From an uncultured Oscillospiraceae bacterium (lineage in GTDB: Bacteria > Bacillota > Clostridia > Oscillospirales > Oscillospiraceae), in the NCBI GenBank assembly GCA_900758955.1, contig CAAETL010000010.1, forward strand, positions 1 to 10,504: 10,504 bases of DNA, given 5' to 3'. The notes below the pieces were generated by a model. The model searched no databases. It saw nothing but the letters and a program-made list of their open reading frames with translations, and had not been told where the DNA came from. The position numbers were made by a program, and so were the translations under genes. Below, in pieces: positions 1 to 5,595 of this stretch; positions within the stretch are counted from its first letter, which is position 1, and each line of letters begins with the position of its first letter.

Positions 1-115
1 ATGCCGTGGCGGTATCTGCGCCGGCATTCCAGCGCCCCCCGATTTGATGACTGTATCGAAAACAATCGGGAAGAAGAGATCCTAAAAAATGTTTTCTTTA
101 TCCCCTCAAAATGAG
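1..115. other. Left edge: possible gene end, unresolved
   Basis: The first ~80 bases are GC-rich and the sequence turns AT-rich after about 83, so a gene boundary probably lies here. On the plus strand three frames are open from the edge: one stops at 112-114, one at 83-85 and one at 45-47. All could be the last codons of a gene entering from the left. On the minus strand reading frames are also open toward the edge, and a possible leftward promoter lies at 97-126. I cannot tell which is real. No tRNA 3' end is visible here, so I see no tRNA target for the neighbouring integrase. Confidence 0.25.
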
Positions 116-130
116 AATTTTGTCAAAATT
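97..130 (-). promoter_or_regulatory. Possible leftward promoter overlapping an AT-rich palindrome
   Basis: Positions 116-130 form a perfect inverted repeat, AATTTTG-T-CAAAATT. On the minus strand, 121-126 reads TTGACA, a consensus -35. After an 18-base spacer, 97-102 reads GATAAA, a 4/6 match to a -10. The palindrome covers the -35. It agrees with the published CodY box (AATTTTCWGAAAATT) at 13 of 15 positions, the two differences being the swapped central C and G. Regulation by CodY is only a suggestion. The regulated gene would lie off the left edge. Confidence 0.3.
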
Positions 131-169
131 TATAGAAATATTTTTTAAGTTTAAATGAGGGAAATCCTG

Positions 170-191
170 TTGGTGTTTATTTGGTGTTTAT
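170..191 (+). repeat. Tandem 11-bp repeat downstream of the integrase
   Basis: TTGGTGTTTAT occurs twice head to tail, at 170-180 and 181-191, followed by a further TTG. It lies about 33 bases beyond the integrase stop codon. A degenerate version of the same pair occurs at 1710-1731, upstream of the integrase: its first copy matches 8/11 and its second 10/11. Short direct repeats near the ends of an element are typical arm-type binding sites for the N-terminal domain of tyrosine integrases, as in Tn916 and phage lambda. That role is inferred here. Confidence 0.6.
172..190 (+). repeat. Candidate att site, left copy of a 19-bp direct repeat
   Basis: GGTGTTTATTTGGTGTTTA here matches 1712-1730 (GGTGCTTATTTGGTGTTTA) at 18 of 19 positions; the last 14 bases are identical. 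The two copies bracket the integrase gene and its promoter exactly. Similarity stops on both sides of the repeat. This is what attL/attR core repeats look like, or paired arm-type integrase sites. The enclosed unit would be only about 1.56 kb. Confidence 0.45.
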
Positions 192-223
192 TTGCGCGGA
201 AAGTGCGGGGACAAATCCAGTAT

Positions 224-1603
224 TCAGATTGCGCAAATCCCACCGGGAGCCAAAAGATTGTCCAGCGCCATGGCGGCCGCCGCATCAGCGGACTGTATGG
301 CATGGGTGTAAATGTTGGCTGTGATAGAGGTCTGCGCGTGCCCCAGACGGCTGGACACGGTGCGCAGGTTGGTGCCCGCCGCAATTAATAGGGTGGCGTT
401 GGTGTGCCGCAGGCCGTGAAGGGTGATATAGGGAAGCTGGTGCCGCTTCACAAAACGGCCAAACCAATTGGTAAGCGCGTCGGGATGGATGGGAGCGCCG
501 CTGGGCGTGGTGAAGAGCCGGGTACTGCCCTTCCAGTGTTCACCCATTTCAAGCCGCTGGTTGGTTTGCCAGCTCTCATATTGCAGCAGTAAGGGAATGC
601 AGTGAGGGGGAATTTTCAGAGATCGGACGGATTGCTTGGTTTTGGGGGTATCCGCGTAGACCCCCCGACCAGGTAAATAGGCGGCGTTGCGGCGTACGCT
701 CAGGACTGCCTGATCCAGGTCGATGTCCTGCCACTCCAAACCGCACAGCTCTCCCCGCCGCAGGCCGGTATTGAGTAAGAGCAGTACGATGGTGCGGTAC
801 AGGATGGGCTCTTCCTCCAGTGCGGCGATGAGCTGCGCGGTTTGGTGCTCATCCAAATAGGCGGTCTCCTTTTGCTCTGCCTTGGGCGGCGCCACTTGGG
901 CGCAGGGATTAACGGGAATATACTGCCACTGCACCGCAGTTTTCATCATTGAGGATAAGAATCGGTGGTACTGCAGCCTTGTTTTCCCCGATAAAGGCCC
1001 TCGCGCCACTGGATGGAACAGTTTTTCCAGGGGAAGTTGCAGCGCTTCACTGATGGCTTGGGCGCTGGACAAATTGATGTTATGCCCCTGGACTGCCACC
1101 TCCACCGTGCCAATACTGAGTTTCGCGCGCTGACTCAGGGAGAGCTGCGTGACGCCCATTTCCCGCAGGAGCGGTCCCAAAGGGACGGCGGGGGCGTATT
1201 TGGTGTCCTGCCGGATCTCGGTCTTTTCTAAACTATCATAAAACGCTAAAATCTGCCGAGGCTGAAGACGGTCCAGCCGAATGTGCCCCAGTGCGTCGTC
1301 CACTCGTCGAAATAGAAGCCGGTAGCCCGCTACCGTATGGGGTTTCAGCTGTTTTTCCGCGTAATGCTGAAACCAGAGCTGGGCGAAGTCCACCAATTTA
1401 ATATTGCCCCCCTGCACCTGCTGGGTCTTACATTGCTCCTCAAACAAAATTTCCTGTCGGCGCAGCTCTTTGGCCGTCTGACGGGGGGTCATACCCTGTG
1501 GGGGAACCCAGGTTTTGTGGCGGCGAATCTGTTTGCCGTATCGATCATATCCCATGGATACGGTGATCTTGTAGCCAGCGCCCTGTTTCTTTACAGTTGC
1601 CAT
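224..1603 (-). CDS. Tyrosine site-specific integrase with an inserted helix-turn-helix
   Basis: This 459-residue tyrosine recombinase would cut and rejoin DNA at attachment sites. The start is the ATG at 1603, chosen because AGGAGGT lies just upstream (plus-strand 1607-1613); an upstream in-frame ATG lacks this signal. Residues ~1-60 resemble the Tn916-type arm-binding region. Residues ~70-240 are the SAM-like core-binding domain. The C-terminal catalytic domain shows R282 in TGLRRGE, a candidate lysine in TPKTK (319-323), H396 and R399 in HGLRH, H422 in LGH and nucleophile Y432, so it appears complete and active. Residues ~144-198 look like a Cro/XRE-type helix-turn-helix (SLSQRAKLSIGTVEVAVQG, then a helix ending LPLEKLF) inserted in the core-binding domain. 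No excisionase or other mobile-element gene is adjacent. Direct repeats flank the gene. The family assignment is firm; the insertion's function is unknown. Confidence 0.95.
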   Translation of the reverse strand: MATVKKQGAGYKITVSMGYDRYGKQIRRHKTWVPPQGMTPRQTAKELRRQEILFEEQCKTQQVQGGNIKLVDFAQLWFQHYAEKQLKPHTVAGYRLLFRRVDDALGHIRLDRLQPRQILAFYDSLEKTEIRQDTKYAPAVPLGPLLREMGVTQLSLSQRAKLSIGTVEVAVQGHNINLSSAQAISEALQLPLEKLFHPVARGPLSGKTRLQYHRFLSSMMKTAVQWQYIPVNPCAQVAPPKAEQKETAYLDEHQTAQLIAALEEEPILYRTIVLLLLNTGLRRGELCGLEWQDIDLDQAVLSVRRNAAYLPGRGVYADTPKTKQSVRSLKIPPHCIPLLLQYESWQTNQRLEMGEHWKGSTRLFTTPSGAPIHPDALTNWFGRFVKRHQLPYITLHGLRHTNATLLIAAGTNLRTVSSRLGHAQTSITANIYTHAIQSADAAAAMALDNLLAPGGICAI

Positions 1604-1613
1604 AGAACCTCCT

Positions 1614-1645
1614 AAATTTATAAATTTGCGGTTACTATTGATAGT
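1614..1645 (-). promoter_or_regulatory. Palindromes in the integrase leader, possible operators
   Basis: Between the predicted integrase transcription start (~1656) and its RBS are two inverted repeats: a perfect 14-bp palindrome AAATTTATAAATTT at 1614-1627, ending one base from the AGGAGG, and ACTAT-TG-ATAGT at 1634-1645. Such sites could bind a repressor, or could pair in the mRNA near the RBS. The integrase's own helix-turn-helix is a conceivable ligand, but nothing shows this directly. The AT-rich palindrome could also be chance in an AT-rich spacer. Confidence 0.35.
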
Positions 1646-1662
1646 GTACCGTAGCAAAGCTC

Positions 1663-1690
1663 ATTATAATCAGGCGGAATCGAAAATCAA
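1663..1690 (-). promoter_or_regulatory. Integrase promoter
   Basis: Reading the minus strand, TTGATT (plus-strand 1685-1690) is followed after 16 bases by a perfect TATAAT (1663-1668). Transcription would start near 1656, giving a leader of about 50 nt before the integrase ATG at 1603. The promoter lies inside the pair of direct repeats, so the integrase would carry its own promoter if the bracketed unit moves. Confidence 0.65.
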
Positions 1691-1711
1691 TTCAACCGGG
1701 AGGATAAATCA

Positions 1712-1730
1712 GGTGCTTATTTGGTGTTTA
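1712..1730 (+). repeat. Candidate att site, right copy of the 19-bp direct repeat
   Basis: GGTGCTTATTTGGTGTTTA differs from the left copy (172-190) at one base, a C for T at position 5. It lies just upstream of the integrase promoter and about 85 bases before the likely RNase J promoter. If these are true attachment sites, the boundary with host DNA is here, and RNase J lies outside the mobile unit. Confidence 0.45.
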
Positions 1731-1792
1731 ATGGGCTGCTGGCTACGGTATAACCTAAAGGGAGGAAGGCTCTCAGTCTTTTTTTCAAAAAA

Positions 1793-1823
1793 GGTATACT
1801 TTTCCGGTAAACCGTGGTATACT
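1793..1823 (+). promoter_or_regulatory. Likely RNase J promoter with repeated GGTATACT boxes
   Basis: GGTATACT occurs at 1793-1800 and again at 1816-1823, 23 bases apart. The second is preceded by TG in the right place (TGGTATACT, 1815-1823) and so reads as an extended -10 element, which can work without a good -35; none is visible. Between the boxes is CGGT-AA-ACCG (1805-1814), a small inverted repeat that could be an operator. Transcription would begin near 1830, leaving a leader of about 290 nt. Confidence 0.45.
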
Positions 1824-1829
1824 AAGGAC

Positions 1830-2118
1830 ACTAGCGTGCACAACCGCGCGCTTTCTTTGTGTACGATCAGCGCAATTGCGTTTTTTCCAGCGAGGAATTT
1901 CAGGGATCCCGTTTTCCTTCCATCAGGAAATCCCCGCTGTGAGATATAGATTGAGTGGAACCATATCGAGAATCAGCCGGTATCGGGTGAGACCATCTCC
2001 TTTTTCCCGCGGGACAGGGTGAGAAAGAGAAGATGGGGTCGCTCTGGTTTTGTATACCCCAAAGCCCTCGATTTGGTTCGGCTCCTTCCTACATTTTTTA
2101 ACAAAAAGGAGTTTTTAT
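1830..2118 (+). promoter_or_regulatory. Long structured 5' leader of RNase J
   Basis: This stretch has no credible gene and matches no riboswitch class I recognise. By eye it can form a series of hairpins. The first is GTGCACAA (1836-1843) with TTGTGTAC (1857-1864), 8 pairs right at the likely RNA 5' end. CGCAATTGCG (1871-1880) runs into six T. A longer stem joins 1888-1901 with 1927-1939. Another joins GACCATCT (1991-1998) with AGATGGGGTC (2031-2040), with a 2-base bulge, extended inward by CTTTTTC/GAGAAAG. CCAAA/TTTGG spans 2059-2076. The last hairpin covers the RBS and is listed separately. A 5' structure would matter for an mRNA encoding a 5' exonuclease, and autoregulation is an inference from that. 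The folding was not computed. Confidence 0.45.
2082..2111 (+). promoter_or_regulatory. Hairpin covering the RNase J ribosome binding site
   Basis: CTCCTT (2082-2087) is exactly complementary to AAGGAG (2106-2111), the Shine-Dalgarno sequence of RNase J, which lies 7 bases before its ATG. TTTTT/AAAAA within the same loop offers an alternative stacked pairing. When folded, the RBS is hidden. This suggests translational control, by a protein, an RNA or RNase J itself; which one cannot be told from the sequence. Confidence 0.5.
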
Positions 2119-3777
2119 ATGGCAGAAAAGCTAAAAATCATATCCCTAGGCGGACTTAATGAGATCGGTAAAAACCTAACCGTCTATGAGTATGGCAAGG
2201 ATATTATTATTGTGGACGTGGGGATGGGCTTCCCCGACGACGATATGTATGGAATCGACGTGGTGATTCCCGACATCAGTTACTTGATTAAGAATAAGGA
2301 TCGGATTCGGGCCATTTTTCTCACCCACGGCCACGAGGATCACATCGGCGCTTTGCCGTATGTCATGCGGGATATTAACGCGCCCATCTATGCGACCCGG
2401 ATGACCGCCGGGCTGGTGCGCCTCAAGTTGGAGGAACACCGCCTACTGGATAAGGTGAAGATGGTGACCTGCGAGGCCGGGGAGACCATCCGCGCCGGTC
2501 GGTTTACAGTGGAGTTTATCCACGCAAACCACTCCATTGCCGACGCGGTGGCCTTTGCCATTAAGAGCCCTGTGGGTACGGTGATCCACACCGGCGACTT
2601 TAAAATTGATCCCACACCCATCGGCGGCAAAATGATGGACCTGGCCCGGCTGGGCCAGTTGGGGAAAGAGGGGGTTCTGGCGCTGCTGGCCGATTCCACC
2701 AATGTGGAGCGGCCCGGTTACACCCGGAGCGAACGCAGCGTAGGGGCCAGCTTCGACGCGTTATTTAAGGGTTGCCAAGAGAGAATTATTGTTACCACCT
2801 TTGCGTCGAATGTGGATCGCATCCAGCAGGTGATTAACGTGGCCGCCCGCTATGGTCGTAAAGTGGCCATCACCGGACGGAGTATGGAAAATTCATTGAA
2901 AGTGTCCACAGAACTGGGATACACTGCGATTCCGCAGGGGATTCTGGTGGATATCAACAAGATTAAAACCCTGCCCAAAGACAAGATCTGCATTATCACC
3001 ACTGGCAGCCAGGGGGAGACCATGTCCGCGCTGACCCGGATGGCCTTCTCCACCCACCGCCAGGTGGACATTCAGCCCGGAGACCGGGTGATTATCTCCG
3101 CCTCCGCGATTCCCGGCAACGAGAGCGCGGTGGGAAATGTCATTAACGAGCTCTATCGCAAAGACGCCGAGGTGCTCAACGAACGGGCGGGAGAACTGCA
3201 TGTTTCGGGACACGCCTGTCAGGAGGAGCTGAAAATTATTCACGCGCTGGTCCGTCCCAAGTTTTTTATCCCCGTACACGGAGAGCAGCGTCACCTGAAG
3301 TTTCACGCCAAACTGGCCCAGGAGATGGGGGTGCCCCCGGAAAACATCATCATCAGCGATGTGGGTAAGGTAATCGAGCTTACGCCCGATTCCGCCAAGC
3401 TCAACGGCACCGTCCCCTCCGGACGGGTATTTGTGGATGGCTATGGCGTGGGCGATGTGGGCAGCGTGGTGCTCCGCGACCGAAAGCATCTGGCCCAGGA
3501 CGGCATGATCGTGGTAGTGGTTTCTCTGTCCAGTGAGGACGGCGGGGTGATCTCGGGCCCGGACATTATCACACGGGGTTTCGTCTACGTGAAAGAATCC
3601 GAGGGGCTGATGGATGATCTGCGGGAAGTGGCCATGGAAGCGTTGGAGGACTGTCACTCCCGGAATGTTTCCGATTGGACCGCCATCAAAACCGCTATGA
3701 AAAGCACGCTTTCGGGATACCTGTATAAGAAAACCAAGCGCAATCCCATGATTCTCCCTGTTATTATGGAGATATAA
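2119..3777 (+). CDS. rnj: Ribonuclease J
   Basis: RNase J is a metal-dependent endonuclease and 5'-to-3' exonuclease that matures and degrades RNA in Gram-positive bacteria. The start is the ATG at 2119, with AAAAAGGAG 7 bases upstream; this gives 552 residues, the usual family size. The metallo-beta-lactamase metal motif is HGHEDH at 70-75. Further metal ligands fit H138 and D160 (HTGDFKID). The beta-CASP region follows, roughly 200-370, with ADSTN at 191-195, TTGSQGE at 294-300 and HVSGH at 361-365. The RMMBL segment PVHGEQRHLKFH spans 385-396, with H387 a likely ligand. A C-terminal domain runs to the end. All key residues are present, so it should be active. It stands alone between the integrase and an amino-acid importer, with its own promoter, long leader and terminator. 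Confidence 0.97.
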   Translation: MAEKLKIISLGGLNEIGKNLTVYEYGKDIIIVDVGMGFPDDDMYGIDVVIPDISYLIKNKDRIRAIFLTHGHEDHIGALPYVMRDINAPIYATRMTAGLVRLKLEEHRLLDKVKMVTCEAGETIRAGRFTVEFIHANHSIADAVAFAIKSPVGTVIHTGDFKIDPTPIGGKMMDLARLGQLGKEGVLALLADSTNVERPGYTRSERSVGASFDALFKGCQERIIVTTFASNVDRIQQVINVAARYGRKVAITGRSMENSLKVSTELGYTAIPQGILVDINKIKTLPKDKICIITTGSQGETMSALTRMAFSTHRQVDIQPGDRVIISASAIPGNESAVGNVINELYRKDAEVLNERAGELHVSGHACQEELKIIHALVRPKFFIPVHGEQRHLKFHAKLAQEMGVPPENIIISDVGKVIELTPDSAKLNGTVPSGRVFVDGYGVGDVGSVVLRDRKHLAQDGMIVVVVSLSSEDGGVISGPDIITRGFVYVKESEGLMDDLREVAMEALEDCHSRNVSDWTAIKTAMKSTLSGYLYKKTKRNPMILPVIMEI

Positions 3778-3790
3778 TGGGAAACGCTGT

Positions 3791-3820
3791 CGTATGGGGG
3801 GCGTCGCCCCCCTTACGTTT
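3791..3820 (+). terminator. RNase J terminator
   Basis: CGTA-T-GGGGGGC (3791-3802) pairs with GCCCCCC-T-TACG (3806-3817) around a GTC loop: 11 pairs with one T-T mismatch. Only a short TTT tail follows, so the hairpin is very stable but the U-tract is weak. It starts 14 bases past the RNase J stop codon. Confidence 0.7.
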
Positions 3821-3861
3821 CAGGAAAAGAGAGTTTTTGGCAACTCTGCAGGGGGACTGCC

Positions 3862-3890
3862 TTGACAGTTTGGCAAATTTCCAGTATAAT
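3862..3890 (+). promoter_or_regulatory. Consensus promoter of the amino-acid ABC operon
   Basis: TTGACA (3862-3867) and TATAAT (3885-3890) are separated by exactly 17 bases, a full match to the housekeeping sigma consensus. Transcription would begin near 3897, leaving a leader of ~39 nt. A small hairpin, AGAGTT (3830-3835)/AACTCT (3842-3847), lies just upstream. The strength suggests high constitutive transcription unless a repressor acts; no clear operator is visible. Confidence 0.88.
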
Positions 3891-3935
3891 TAACCAACAT
3901 TCCGCGCACTTTCTATAATGAATGGAGGAATACTT

Positions 3936-4763
3936 GTGAAAAGAAGATCCCGCTTTCTTGCACTGACCTGCGCAGCCGTGATGATGGCTTTTGTCCTGGC
4001 TGGCTGCAGCAAACCCGCCGCAGAGGACCCTGTGGATACCAATCCCCCGGAGGGGAACAAAGAGACTACTTACGTGATTGCCTCGGACAATTCGTTCCCT
4101 CCCTTTGAGTATCAGGATACGACGACGAACCAGTTTGTCGGTATCGACATGGACATCCTCGCTGCGATCGCCGAAGATCAGGGGTTCGAGTATACCGTCA
4201 ATAACGTGGGCTTTGATGCCGCCATGGGTGCCGTGCAGAGTGGCCAGGCAGACGGCATGATTGCTGGTATGTCCATTACGGAAGATCGGGAAGAGACGTT
4301 TGATTTTTCCGATGGTTATTATGAGAATGGCCAGATTATGGTAGTGGCTTCTGCAAGTGATATTGCCACATTGGAAGACTTGAACGGCAAAGTAGTGGCC
4401 ACGAAAAAGAACACCATGGGTACTGTGTTCGCCGAGGCCAACGCTGATAAATACGGGTATAGTACTGTCTCTTATGACGACTCCCCCGCGATGTATCAGG
4501 CTATTTTGAACGGCAATGCTGTTGCCTGCTTCGAGGATGAAGCGGTGGTACTATACGCCATCAAGACCCAGAATTTAGAATTGAAGACAATTGGCGATGT
4601 TGTCGGAACCCAGCCCTATGCCTTTGCGGTGAAAAAGGGTGACAATGCAGAGCTTTTGGAAAAGTTCAATGCTGGCCTGAAGAGCATCAAGGAGAACGGA
4701 AAGTACGATGAAATCATGGATAAGTACGATAAACTTCTCAACAAGAACGGCGCGGGTGAGTGA
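3936..4763 (+). CDS. Amino-acid ABC transporter, substrate-binding lipoprotein
   Basis: This is the extracellular receptor of a polar amino-acid importer (SBP family 3, like GlnH, ArtP or FliY), 275 residues. I chose the GTG at 3936 because GGAGGAA sits 5 bases before it and translation then begins MKRRSR, a typical signal peptide; an ATG at 3918 lacks an RBS. The lipobox LAGC places the lipidated cysteine at 24. A flexible acidic and proline-rich linker precedes the binding fold from ~45. Family marks are SDNSFPPFEY (50-59), GIDMDIL (69-75), R118 in SITEDREETFDFS, which usually holds the substrate carboxylate, and D201 in FEDEAV, the usual amine-binding acid. The exact amino acid cannot be assigned. 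Permease and ATPase genes follow after a terminator-like hairpin. Confidence 0.95.
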   Translation: MKRRSRFLALTCAAVMMAFVLAGCSKPAAEDPVDTNPPEGNKETTYVIASDNSFPPFEYQDTTTNQFVGIDMDILAAIAEDQGFEYTVNNVGFDAAMGAVQSGQADGMIAGMSITEDREETFDFSDGYYENGQIMVVASASDIATLEDLNGKVVATKKNTMGTVFAEANADKYGYSTVSYDDSPAMYQAILNGNAVACFEDEAVVLYAIKTQNLELKTIGDVVGTQPYAFAVKKGDNAELLEKFNAGLKSIKENGKYDEIMDKYDKLLNKNGAGE

Positions 4764-4793
4764 GGTTATATCGTAAGTCGTTACTCCATACGC

Positions 4794-4809
4794 GCGCACA
4801 ATGGTGCGC
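4794..4809 (+). repeat. Small intergenic hairpin
   Basis: GCGCAC (4794-4799) pairs perfectly with GTGCGC (4804-4809) around a 4-base AATG loop. It lies 31 bases after the binding-protein stop codon and 20 bases before a much larger terminator hairpin. It has no U-tract. It may protect the 3' end of the binding-protein transcript. Confidence 0.5.
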
Positions 4810-4829
4810 TTGAAACAGTTGAAACTTTT

Positions 4830-4871
4830 GTTTTCAGCATGACACGTATGGTGTCATGCTGAAAACTTTTT
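4830..4871 (+). terminator. Internal terminator between binding protein and permease
   Basis: GTTTTCAGCATGACAC (4830-4845) pairs perfectly over 16 bases with 4851-4866 around a GTATG loop, followed by TTTTT (4867-4871). This is a textbook intrinsic terminator inside the transporter unit. I see no separate promoter for the permease between 4871 and 4918, so permease and ATPase would be made from read-through. That would keep the binding protein in excess over the membrane complex, a known arrangement for such operons. Confidence 0.9.
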
Positions 4872-4917
4872 ATCGGCTGGAATAAATAGACAGATTAGAA
4901 TGGTTGGGATCGATAGT

Positions 4918-5595
4918 ATGAATTTTGAACGAGCATTAAGTGAATTAACTCCCATGTTGCTTGTGGGCGCAAAAATGACAGTATACGTCTCTATTGTGTC
5001 TATTGTGATTGGGATTGTAGTAGGCCTGCTAGCCTGCTTTATGGTTCGATCCCGCATACCAATCTTGCGCTGGATCGCTAATATTTATATCTGGATTATT
5101 CGCGGTACCCCGATGTTGGTCCAGGCGTATCTCATCTATTTTGCGATGCCGTCTGTCATCCGGTTGGCAATTCCTGGATTTCGATTGGCAGAAACGACAG
5201 CAAGTATAATCACCCTGAGCCTAAACGCCGGTGCCTATTTGGCAGAAATTTTCCGCGGCGGTATCGCCGCGGTTCCCAAGGGCCAGAGCGAGGCGGCTCG
5301 CAGTCTGGGACTGGGTTCAGGCAGAACGATGATGAAAGTAGTTCTTCCCCAAGCGGTAAAAATCTCCATTCCCTCTATGGTGAACCAGTTTATTATAACT
5401 GTAAAAGATACCTCAATTCTGTCTGTCATTGGTCTGGCTGATCTCACTAATTTGACGAAGCAGTGGGTGGGGGCAACCTATCAATTTTTCCCTGGTTATG
5501 TTCTCCTGGCCGTGTTCTACTTGGCAATTATCTCTGTTTTAATGATAATTTCCAAGCATATCGAGAGGAAGTTCAGCTATGAAAGAAAAAATTAA
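4918..5595 (+). CDS. Amino-acid ABC transporter, permease
   Basis: This is the membrane channel subunit of the importer (HisM/GlnP type), probably working as a homodimer because only one permease gene is present. It has about five hydrophobic segments, starting near residues 20-42, then RGTP (62-65), the EAA-type ATPase contact loop around 125-146 (EAARSLGLG, ending VLPQA) and KDTSIL (163-168). At 225 residues it is full length. The start is uncertain: ATG at 4918 aligns best with relatives (MNFERAL), while an in-frame ATG at 4900 would add six residues; neither has a strong RBS, so translation may be weak. The last 17 bases overlap the ATPase gene. Its base composition is visibly more AT-rich than the ATPase gene: 24 of 60 bases are G or C at 5041-5100 against 42 of 60 at 6001-6060. 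Confidence 0.93.
   Translation: MNFERALSELTPMLLVGAKMTVYVSIVSIVIGIVVGLLACFMVRSRIPILRWIANIYIWIIRGTPMLVQAYLIYFAMPSVIRLAIPGFRLAETTASIITLSLNAGAYLAEIFRGGIAAVPKGQSEAARSLGLGSGRTMMKVVLPQAVKISIPSMVNQFIITVKDTSILSVIGLADLTNLTKQWVGATYQFFPGYVLLAVFYLAIISVLMIISKHIERKFSYERKN

Noticed and set aside
1..60. tRNA 3' end as integrase target
   Set aside because: No T-arm consensus or CCA-like end is present, and the direct repeat at 172-190 is not part of any cloverleaf I can fold.
1871..1886. Intrinsic terminator CGCAATTGCG plus six T
   Set aside because: The stem is only three pairs around a four-base loop, too weak alone; kept only as part of the leader description.
1626..1949. 107-codon plus-strand reading frame over the RNase J promoter and leader
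   Set aside because: No RBS, low-quality composition and overlap with promoter elements and hairpins; no recognisable domain.
1941..1990. T-box antiterminator in the RNase J leader
   Set aside because: GAGTGGAACC near 1953 resembles the T-box core only partly; the full motif, a specifier stem and a terminator are missing, and RNase J is not a T-box target.
2893..3657. 254-codon reading frame on the minus strand
   Set aside because: It lies wholly inside RNase J, has no RBS, is unusually rich in histidine and is a shadow of the GC-rich plus-strand codons.
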